From Channa striata (taxonomy: Eukaryota; Chordata; Actinopteri; Anabantiformes; Channidae): a stretch of DNA of 64,000 nucleotides. The DNA is taken from assembly GCA_033026295.1 (NCBI GenBank), contig CM065189.1, forward strand, positions 14,860,203 to 14,924,202, written 5' to 3'. Made by a program: the position numbers and the translations under genes. Shown here piece after piece: positions 55,380-64,000 of this stretch. Positions within the stretch are counted from its first letter, which is position 1, and every line of letters starts with the position of its first letter. A model generated the notes under the pieces. It was not told where the DNA came from, searched no databases, and was given only the letters and a program-made list of their open reading frames with translations.

Positions 55380-58260
55380 AAAAAGGAACCCTTACACTCT
55401 TGCAACAAGTCAAACAATGCAATCAGAGAACCCAACAAGCAATCACTTTCTACAAAACACTCAGAAGAACTTCTCCCTGTTCAGAAACCAGCCCCACCTA
55501 AAACAGCTTGCATTGTGGTCACAAACCAAATATCCAGAACAATAGAACCCCACAGAGGTTTAACACTATCATTAATAATACCAACACCCCTCCTCCAGGT
55601 CCAAGCCTGATAATCTACTCATTAATTATTACGACCCCATCATATTCAAACACTACAATATCCTCTCAAGAAACCTTCCCTAACAATACAGCATAAGTAC
55701 CACTGGAGGAAAACTCCAACCAATTATTTCTTCACCCTAAGCCCGAACACACAGGAACACCAAGGTGCTGTGCACAGACCCCCCAGTGAAATAAATCCAA
55801 TCCACCCAACTTTCGTTGAAGTAAATGCTCTCAACAAACATTCCAATCATCTCAGACCATCTGCAACGCCCACCCCAGAACAACCCGAGAAGCCACCCTA
55901 GACTGACCACCAACCAGTTAAAAAAAATCTACCCAATCAGGGGAATGCCACCAAACAAATCTGTCTCTGCCACTACCCCAACATTTCTCGGTCACTACAC
56001 AAGACCCAGAGGCCCAAGAAGGTCCATCAAATAAAGAGGAAGACTTGGAAGGTATCATTAGACAAATCCATGAAATGGAGGACCTATCAATGTATTCCCG
56101 GCATGAACATGCAGGCAATAAAGCCAAGAGTTTGCTCTTAAAACCCCTGAAACCCATTGTTATAATGGGGGATTCAAACCTCTCTAGACTCCCACACATC
56201 AAAGAATCCAGGTGGACCCAGGAGCAAATCTCTCACAAGCCACTCATCTTCTCTGCAACAAAACTGAACCCATATATGATACCCAATTGGTCATCCTGTC
56301 CTTTGGGTTAAATGATCGTCAATAATCCATTAAACTACTATACTTCGGCAACGAATCCAGCACCTCTTTGGAACTGAATGAGCCACCTTCCCATTTGCCC
56401 AAACATACATCCGACTCAAACTATTCAATACACCAACCAACAATGCAACGCAACATGAAGTCTCTTAACCGACTGCTTATTTAAACTAACCTACACATGA
56501 AAAAAAATACCTGAATGCAATTCCATACACCAAAGGGTGGGATACATTGGAGGTGTTTTTTAGACTGGACCCTCAAACCCAACAACCACACCTATCCAGA
56601 CCACACAACAAGACAGTCGTAAACCTGTCCACCTCTTTTCAAATCACAGAGGCCCGCATACAACTATTTGAGAAGGGCCTTTACTTCATACCAACAACTT
56701 TTACTGACATATGGAAATCCCTAGCGGGCTACCTCCAACAATACCACAGACGGCTCAAACTGACAGCATGACACTGACACCTCACTTTTCCATCTCAAAT
56801 CCACTTCTGAACCAAAGGATCAATACATCCCTGAAAAAGTCATCAAATTCATTCAAATGGGCCAAAGAGAGTTAGCCAACCTAGACATAACACCTGAAAA
56901 ACCAAACCTAATACCACAAGAGGAACTTGTACTTTAGGAACTTAGAAAACAAACCGTTATCATCTAACCAGCAGACAAGGGCTCGGCTATAATAATGATG
57001 GCAAGAAAAGACTGTATGGGAGTGAAATGCTGACTAAGCCTTGTTATGTATTCTCAAAGGACGTTAAAACTTCAAAGTGCTTTTGACAAGTAGCCTGACC
57101 CTTCATGCCCAGACAAAGAGATTTTTGAACTCTTATACCCAGAATTACCTTCAAATAAAGGATACAGCAATGGGCAAATGCTTTACATCAGCCTATGCTG
57201 ACATTAATATGGCAGAATGGGAATCCACAGCATTGAAGAAATATTCCAAATTACCAACTATTATTTTTGGGATACATAGATAACATCTGGGGTTCTGGAT
57301 GCATACCACGGAGTACTGACCAATTTGTCTAAAGGCCAAACCAACACCATGACTCCATTAAAGTGAAACCAACTGGACACCACCACATTAAGGTACCCTC
57401 TTTCAACACTACAGGAAAATTCGATATCAAAGTTTACTATAAAGAAACTGACTCCCATGCCATGCTACATTAAAAAAGCTTTTATCCTAAACACACATTT
57501 AAAGGTATTTTACACTTTTAAGATTCCAACAAATCTGCACAAGAACAGAAAATAGGGGTCAGCCCATCAAAATATTTATTCAAGCCCTATGACAAAGGGG
57601 ATAAAGTTGATCATTTTTCATGTCTGGAAAAAGGTTCTGGATAAGCGCCCCAACCCCATCCAAAGCAATTAATGGACCTCCCCAACTCATCCCAGTAGTT
57701 TCTTTCTACTCAACCAGTAGAACACTAATACATTTAACTTGGAAGAAGAATTTTCATAAAGCAATGGGCAACACAGGACTCCTGGACACACAACTCATCT
57801 CACCCTTCAAGAAAAACTAACCTCCAGGATCTTCTAGTCAAAGCCAGTTTTCCCCCCATGAAACAAACCACTAGCCAACCTATACAACCTCGGACATTCT
57901 CCAACCCTCAACCTCTTACACAAACCTTTACTCAAAAAGGCCTCAACCTGTCATGTCAGACTGCGTTTTAGTATTGCAGGAAATGCGGGAAACAATATGT
58001 GGGGGAAATAAAAAACTCACTTAGAACCTGCTTACGCGCCCACAGACACAACATCCAACATGCACAGAAACAATCCACTGCAATAGTTCAGCATTGCCAA
58101 GGAAGTGGTCAAAAAAAAATCGCCAGATGATTGGCCTAGAAAGTCATGCAGGTTGGAACCAACAACAACGCAGAAGAGAAGAAGATAAATGGATAAAAAA
58201 ACTGGGCTCTTTGGTCCCAGATGGGTTGACTGACATGTTGATATTCCATAATTCAGAATG
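55380..58260 (+). pseudogene. Penelope-like element (Neptune/Poseidon-like), decayed
   Basis: An N-terminal block at about 56155-56330 reads VIMGDSNLSRLPHI and later VILSFGLNDRQ, an SGNH-hydrolase-like pair that precedes RT in some fish Penelope-like proteins (from memory). The RT region holds VVNLSTSFQITEARIQLFEKGLYF (about 56610-56690), PADKGSAIIMM (about 56968) and AMGKCFTSAYADINMAEWES (about 57170). A broken active-site block follows at about 57260. A GIY-YIG-type endonuclease relic, CRKCGKQYVGEIKNSLRTCL followed by RAHRHNI, is at about 57978-58060. Stops and frameshifts are frequent throughout, so it is long dead. LTR-like termini were not found. Confidence 0.78.
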
Positions 58261-58390
58261 ACTATTTATGTTCCCATTATACAAATGTTCAATATATAGT
58301 AGTTACAGACCTACTGGGTTTCAGGGATATTTGTATAATGCTCATAGGAATTGTTTCTATACACACAGGTATGTGTCTATATGTGTGTGT

Positions 58391-59030
58391 TGTAGCAATT
58401 TTCAACCCATGTAATTTAATATTAATGCAAAAACATTAATTTCCTCAAAGGGGGCACCAGGTTTTTTAAGCCGAACCAAGCTATGATTTAAATATTATAC
58501 CTTGACCGCCAGTGCTCCACACCAGAATCAGCCAAGTTAAGTAAATGATACGATCAGTCTTTCATCATGAGTTCTTTTCCGTTTTAGTGACTTTGTCGTT
58601 TTTTCTGAAGAAAGAAGAACAAAGACGCAGCTCTCAGATATGGATATATGGAACAAAATTAATAAATGAATGGACAAGAGGCTATGTGTAGACACCCGAG
58701 CTATCAGAGCGAGGATCCGCCTAGCTGCATAGATTTTCCCGGCCCACAGGAACATTCCCTTGGTTAGATGGCAAGCTCAAGGTAATGTCATCTGGTTCTG
58801 CTGGCTGGCTGACTTACAGAGGCGCTTGTTGTTCGGTCCAAAATTGGCCGCATTGAGCTGACAATGATGAATGGAAATAGTTCAACAAAAACGGTTAATA
58901 AAAATATGACTATTGAAAAAAAATCTCGGGCTGTGTTTGGAATAATTTCGAATGGCTTTTCAATTCAAAAGAAAAATCGAAGTTTGGCTTGGAGCTCAAA
59001 TTGTTAGAAATGACTTAGAAAAAGGAAACA
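58391..59030 (-). mobile_element. Inverted giant-LTR-family fragment
   Basis: It begins with TGTAGC, the exact LTR terminal hexamer. In reverse complement it follows the 3' part of the 2,372-bp LTR through GGGGCACCAGG, the AAGCCGAACCAAGC block, and on to AATCTCGGGCTGTG and AAGTTTGGCTTGGAG. It is diverged, internally shortened and lacks the LTR start. Confidence 0.72.
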
Positions 59031-59149
59031 CCTGTGCGGGTCCATCTATCTCCTCCTGTTGTTGATGGATGTTAAACTCCAAACTCTGTCTCTGGATGCT
59101 ACAGTGTGTATATTATATGTATGTGTGTATGTATAAAAAAAAAAAAATC

Positions 59150-60650
59150 AAAATCCCCACTCGCCCCTTCTCTTTGGGGCGGTCTTGCTTCTTCCTTCAA
59201 GCTCGGGTCCTCTACCAGAGGCCTGGGAGCTTGAGGGTCCTGCGCAGTATCTTAGCTGTTCCTAGGACTGCACTCTTCTGGACAGAGATCTCAGATGTTG
59301 TTCCTGGGATCTGCTGGAGCCACTCTCCCAGTTTGGGGGTCACAGCCCCAAGGGTTCCTATCACCACGGGCACCACTTGTGCCTTCACCTTCCACATCTT
59401 TTCTATCTCCTCTTTCAGCCCTTGGTATTTCTCAAGTTTCTCGTGTTCCTTCTTCCTGATGTTGCTGTCGCTCAGGATTGCTACATCTATCACTACAGCC
59501 TTGTTCTCCTGTTTGTCCACAACTACTATGTCCGGTTGGTTGGCCATTACCAGTTTGTCAGTCTGTATCTGGAAGTCCCACAGGATCTTAGCTTTGTCAT
59601 TCTCAGGTGTGTCCCATCGTGACTTCGGGACTTCCAGTCCGTACTCGGCACAGATGTTCCTGTGTACTATGCCAGCCACTTGGTTATGGCGTTCCATGTA
59701 TGCCCTGCCTGCTAGCATCTTGCACCCCGCTGTTATGTGCTGGATTGTCTCAGGGGCATCTTTGCACAGCCTGCACCTGGGGTCTGGTATGGTAGATCCC
59801 AGCCTCTATCGATCTTGTACTCAGTGCCTGCTCCTGTGCTGCTAGGATTAGTGCCTCTGTGCTGTCTTTCAGTCCAGCTTTGTCCAGCCACTGGTAGGAT
59901 TTTTCCACTTCTTCTACATACCGTGCAGGGGTTTGTCCTTCCATGATGGATCCTGCTCTTCCTGTCCTTGCTCCTCCTCTGGTTTCTGCTGCCCGAGGTA
60001 TTCACTAAGCACGTCATCACTTGGGGCCATCTTCCTGATGTATTCACGGAGCTTAGTTGTTTCATCCTGGATAGTGGCTCTGACGCTCATTAGTCCTCGG
60101 CCTCCTTCCTTGCGCTTAGCGTACAGTCTCAGGGTGCTGGATTTGGGGTGAAACCCTCCATGCATTGTAAGGAGCTTCCTTGTCTGATGTCAGTGGCTTC
60201 CATCTCCTCCTTTGGCCAGCTTATTATGCCAGCTGGGTACCTGATGACCGGGAGGGCGTAGGTGTTGATTGCCCGGACCTTGTTCTTCCCATTCAGCTGA
60301 CTTCACTGCCTCTTCGTGGTTACCATTTGCCTGCGGGATCCCAAGGTACTTGTAGCTGTCTTCCACATCTGCTATCTTGCCTTCTGGTAGTACAATCCCC
60401 TCAGTTCTGACTACCTTTCCTCTCCTCGCAACCATCCGGCCACACTTGTCCAGTCCGAATGACATTCCGATGTCTTGGCTGTATATCCTGGTGGTATTGT
60501 CTGTAGTGCTGCATTAACATCCTCTAGGAGGCTTTCAGGCTTTCAGTGAAGTACCTTTCAGAAGGTACTTCACGTATTCTTGGTAACCGGCCACGGGGGT
60601 GCCAGGAGTCCATCTTAGCCATGATTGTCAATCTCAGCTGCTCTTGCATT
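59150..60650 (-). mobile_element. RLE-type LINE copy I, 5' truncated
   Basis: Minus-strand frames over 60465-59212 encode the C-terminal part of a restriction-like-endonuclease LINE (Dong-R4/Rex6 or R2/NeSL group). They show YKYLGIPQANGNHEEAV, HGGFHPKSSTLRLYAKRKEGGRGL, the CRLCKD...HITAGC zinc motif (C-x2-C-x8-H-x4-C in intact copies) and MERHNQVAGIVHRNICAEYGLE. An endonuclease block follows (QPDIVVVDKQENKAVVIDVAI, then EKYQG). Frameshifts and a small deletion near 59920 break it. The 3' end is a CGCCCC/GGGGCG stem-loop (59162-59181) followed by an A/T tract and TATG-type repeats. Confidence 0.82.
60546..60573. repeat. Perfect 12-bp hairpin in LINE copy I
   Basis: GTGAAGTACCTT and AAGGTACTTCAC are perfect reverse complements separated by TCAG. 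It coincides with the point where protein homology of copy I changes, so it may mark a foldback rearrangement rather than an original LINE feature. Confidence 0.6.
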
Positions 60651-60661
60651 AAGCTCTGTTG

Positions 60662-60713
60662 TTACTTTGTGCCAAAGTCAGTGGCGTTAACCACTGAGCT
60701 ATCCAACTGCTAA
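60662..60713 (-). other. tRNA-like 5' half (A box only)
   Basis: The minus strand reads GTTGGATAGCTCAGTGGTTA, then ACGCCACTGACTTTGGCAC. It has an A box (TAGCTCAGTGG, 60701-60691) and a D-arm and anticodon-arm-like layout. No B box or acceptor 3' side follows, so it is a tRNA-derived fragment or SINE head rather than a tRNA gene. Confidence 0.4.
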
Positions 60714-60729
60714 TAAAAAAAAAAAAAAA

Positions 60730-61981
60730 TTCCCCACTCGCCCCTTCTCTTTGGGGCGGTCTTACTTCTTCCTTCAAGCTCGGGTCCTCTACCAGAGGCC
60801 TGGGAGCTTGAGGGTCCTGCGCAGTATCTTAGCTGTTCCTAGGACTGCGCTCTTCTGGACAGAGATCTCAGATGTTGTTCCTGGGATCTGCTGGAGCCAC
60901 TCTCCCAGTTTGGGGGTCACAGCCCCCAGGGTTCCTATCACCACGGGCACCACTTGTGCCTTCACCTTCCACATCTTTTCTATCTCCTCTTTCAGCCCTT
61001 GGTATTTCTCAAGTTTCTCGTGTTCCTTCTTCCTGATGTTGCTATCGCTCGGGATTGCTACATCTATCACTACAGCCTTGTTCTCCTGTTTGTCCACAAC
61101 TACTATGTCCGGTTGGTTGGCCATTACCAGTTTGTCAGTCTGTATCTGGAAGTCCCACAGGATCTTAGCTCTGTCATTCTCAACCACCTTTGGAGGTGTG
61201 TCCCATCGTGACTTCGGGACTTCCAGTCCGTACTCGGCACAGATGTTCCTGTGTACTATGCCAGCCACTTGGTTATGGCGTTCCATGTATGCCCTGCCTG
61301 CTAGCATCTTGCACCCCGCTGTTATGTGCTGGATTGTCTCAGGGCATCTTTGCACAGCCTGCACCTGGGGTCTTGCCTGGTATGGTAGATCCCAGCCTCT
61401 ATTGATCTTGTTCTCAGAGCCTGCTCCTGTGCTGCTAGGATTAGTGCCTCTGTGCTGTCTTTCAGTCCAGCTTTGTCCAGCCACTGGTAGGATTTTTCAA
61501 TGTCAGCCACTTCTTCTATCTGCCGGTGATACATACCGTGCAGGGTTTGTCCTTCCATGATGGATCCTGCTCTTCCTGTCCTTGCTCCTCCTCTGGTTTC
61601 TGCTGCCTGAGGTATTCACTAAGCACGTCATCACTTGGGGCCATCTTCCTGATGTATTCACGGAGCTTAGTTGTTTCATCCTGGATAGTGGCTCTGGCGC
61701 TCACTAGTCCTCGGCCTCCTTCCTTGCGCTTAGCGTACAGTCTCAGGGTGCTGGATTTGGGGTGAAACCCTCCATGCATTGTAAGGAGCTTCCTTGTCTT
61801 GATGTCAGTGGCTTCCATCTCCTCCTTTGGCCAGCTTATTATGCCAGCTGGGTACCTGATGACCGGGAGGGCGTAGGTGTTGATCGCCCGACCTTGTTCT
61901 TCCCATTCAGCTGACTTCTCAGGACTTGCCTTACTCTCTGGAGGTACTTGGTGGTCGCTGCTTTCCTTGCGGCCTCTTCGT

Positions 61982-61983
<2 letters not shown>
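60730..61983 (-). mobile_element. RLE-type LINE copy II, 5' truncated
   Basis: The minus-strand frame 61484-60789 (231 aa) carries the zinc motif, the endonuclease block and the LPGLW C-terminus without interruption. Upstream parts are in frames 61558-61322 and 61818-61516, so one or two frameshifts separate them. The 3' stem-loop is at 60739-60758, next to a T/A homopolymer. It is almost identical to copy III in the opposite orientation and ends at the central TA tract. Confidence 0.85.

Positions 61984-62035
<52 letters not shown>
61984..62035. repeat. (TA)26 microsatellite at the centre of a large inverted repeat
   Basis: Fifty-two bases of uninterrupted TA. Copy II (minus) abuts its left and copy III (plus) its right. 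Frames reading YIYIYI through it are artefacts. Confidence 0.95.
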
Positions 62036-62037
<2 letters not shown>

Positions 62038-63340
62038 TGTGGAAGACAGCTACAAGTACCTTGGGATCCCGCAGGCAAATGGTAACCACGAAGAGGCCAT
62101 AAAGGAAAACAGCGACCACCAAGTACCTCCAGAGAGTAAGGCAAGTCCTGAGAAGTCAGCTGAATGGGAAGAACAAGGTCCGGGCGATCAACACCTACGC
62201 CCTCCCGGTCATCAGGTACCCAGCTGGCATAATAAGCTGGCCAAAGGAGGAGATGGAAGCCACTGACATCAAGACAAGGAAGCTCCTTACAATGCATGGA
62301 GGGTTTCACCCCAAATCCAGCACCCTGAGACTGTACGCTAAGCGCAAGGAAGGAGGCCGAGGACTAGTGAGCGTCAGAGCCACTATCCAGGATGAAACAA
62401 CTAAGCTCCGTGAATACATCAGGAAGATGGCCCCAAATGATGACGTGCTTAGTGAATACCTCAGGCAGCAGAAACCAGAGGAGGAACAAGGACAGGAAGA
62501 GCAGGATCCATCATGGAAGGACAAACCCCTGCACGGTATGTATCACCGGCAGATAGAAGAAGTGGCTGACATTGAAAAATCCTACCAGTGGCTGGACAAA
62601 GCTGGACTGAAAGACAGCACAGAGGCACTAATCCTAGCAGCACAGGAGCAGGCTCTGAGAACAAGATCAATAGAGGCTGGGATCTACCATACCAGGCAAG
62701 ACCCCAGGTGCAGGCTGTGCAAAGATGCCCCTGAGACAATCCAGCACATAACAGCGGGGTGCAAGATGCTAGCAGGCAGGGCATACATGGAACGCCATAA
62801 CCAAGTGGCTGGCATAGTACACAGGAACATCTGTGCCGAGTACGGACTGGAAGTCCCGGTCACGATGGGACACACCTCCAAAGGTGGTTGAGAATGACAG
62901 AGCTAAGATCCTGTGGGACTTCCAGATACAGACTGACAAACTGGTAATGGCCAACCAACCGGACATAGTAGTTGTGGACAAACAGGAGAACAAGGCTGTA
63001 GTGATAGATGTAGCAATCCCGAGCGATAGCAACATCAGGAAGAAGGAACACGAGAAACTTGAGAAATACCAAGGGCTGAAAGAGGAGATAGAAAAGATGT
63101 GGAAGGTGAAGGCACAAGTGGTGCCCGTGGTGATAGGAACCCTGGGGGCTGTGACCCCCAAACTGGGAGAGTGGCTCCAGCAGATCCCAGGAACAACATC
63201 TGAGATCTCTGTCCAGAAGAGCGCAGTCCTAGGAACAGCTAAGATACTGCGCAGGACCCTCAAGCTCCCAGGCCTCTGGTAGAGGACCCGAGCTTGAAGG
63301 AAGAAGTAAGACCGCCCCAAAGAGAAGGGGCGAGTGGGGA
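62036..63340 (+). mobile_element. RLE-type LINE copy III, 5' truncated, plus strand
   Basis: Frames 62253-62891 and 62833-63282 encode the linker, zinc motif (CRLCKDAPETIQHITAGC) and restriction-like endonuclease (PDIVVVD...VVIDVAIPSD...KLEKYQG). They end in LKLPGLW. A single frame change near 62860 separates the two. It starts within VEDSYKYLGIPQANGN, about 55 bp further upstream than copy II. The 3' stem-loop CGCCCC-AAAGAGAA-GGGGCG is at 63313-63332. Confidence 0.85.
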
Positions 63341-63374
63341 ATTTTTTTTTTTTATATATATATATATATATATA
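63341..63374. repeat. T-run and (TA)n tail of LINE copy III
   Basis: About twelve T then TA repeats follow the LINE end. Microsatellite tails or targets of this kind accompany all three copies. Confidence 0.85.
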
Positions 63375-64000
63375 CATACTTTGGCATAAATAAATTCACG
63401 TGGCTAGGGTTTGAATGACGATATATGACTCAAGGGCATATGCCACAGTCTTAGTCTGACAAACCCAAAGCCTTAACATGTAAATCATCCACCCCGGGTC
63501 TTGACTACATAAAACAGAGGATTTAACCGTGTATTATAGTTTGAATAGGAATAGCACCCACTGGGGACCACATAATATTACAATCATAATTTTGGTTACA
63601 TATAGAATAGCCCCCCTTTGGAGTACATGGGAAAAATTCCAAACTTGTAGCATCCTCAAAAACTTAACTTTTCACAGTCATGCTCTCATCCAATCAGGAA
63701 AGAGCTTTTCTGAACACACCCATGGTAAGCAACCACCAAGACAGAAGGGGGTTGTTTGGACCAATCAAATTACAGTCCAATTAAATCTCCAACAGCAATA
63801 ATGACGCCATTACTCCACTCAACATCCTTAGTCACTGTTCTGGAATTGGCTAGGATTTCTAAGAGGCTCATTTCGTAACATCAGGACCATGGGAAGAAAT
63901 CCAGAAATATTAGTTTTTTTCTTCGAAAACTAATACTTTCTACTTCGATATAGTTCGCCCTTTATTTATTGTTTTTTCTTTAGATAAGATCTGGGTAGAC
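63375..64000. other. Unassigned non-coding DNA
   Basis: No ORF of a recognisable family, RNA gene or repeat is seen to the end of the window. Confidence 0.6.

Noticed and set aside
55058..56034. Pro/Thr/Asn-rich frames upstream of the Penelope RT as a separate gene
   Set aside because: Base composition is AC-rich and frames are broken; more likely the leader or N-terminal region of the dead Penelope-like element.
61839..62309. Frames with long YIYIYI stretches
   Set aside because: Translation of the (TA)26 microsatellite between two LINE copies.

Overview
The window is vertebrate, almost certainly from a teleost and probably a spiny-rayed fish. It holds two intact-looking trace amine-associated receptor (TAAR) genes of a fish type with a short intron, in a dense bed of fish-type transposable elements: Tf1/sushi-like chromoviruses, an L2/CR1-clade LINE, a Penelope-like element, a restriction-like-endonuclease LINE and a tRNA-derived SINE. 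No bacterial features, CRISPR arrays or operons are present.

TAAR region (1-41,955). A TAAR-bearing unit is tandemly duplicated: unit 1 from about 298 and unit 2 from about 28,772. The left edge of a third unit appears at about 41,648-41,955. Each complete unit has one two-exon TAAR (4692-5837 and 32107-33251, 313 aa each, 13 amino-acid differences by eye). Both receptors have Asp at 5.42 and lack the usual amine-binding Asp 3.32. Both use a GC-AG intron. Later events separate the units. Chromovirus A (7077-11613) is in unit 1 only and chromovirus C (34222-39958, reverse) is in unit 2 only. Each has a 5-bp target-site duplication and a matching empty site in the other unit. Unit 1 also gained a LINE fragment (12.35-13.09 kb), an L2-type LINE (13.2-17.6 kb, reverse), chromovirus B (19.86-25.68 kb, with a solo LTR nested inside) and a decayed chromovirus D (26.6-28.0 kb). 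Unit 2 lost about 0.9 kb that cut a solo LTR still complete in unit 1.

Giant-LTR element (43,530-54,720). Two 2,372-bp LTRs flank a Gag-protease ORF of 927 aa and a remnant of integrase. Reverse transcriptase, RNase H and the integrase catalytic core are missing. It sits in an L2 fragment. Inverted fragments of related LTRs lie at both TAAR-unit ends and at 58.4-59.0 kb.

Right end (54.7-64 kb). A decayed Penelope-like element with a GDSN motif block, RT and GIY-YIG remnants is followed by three 5'-truncated copies of one RLE-type LINE. Two of these form a large inverted repeat around a (TA)26 tract.

No host gene other than the two TAARs is supported. The TAARs would act as olfactory amine receptors in sensory-neuron membranes. 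The rest is selfish DNA, which gives an ordered record of duplication, insertion, deletion and nested insertion. All coordinates for repeats come from reading by eye and may be off by several bases unless a target-site duplication fixes them.
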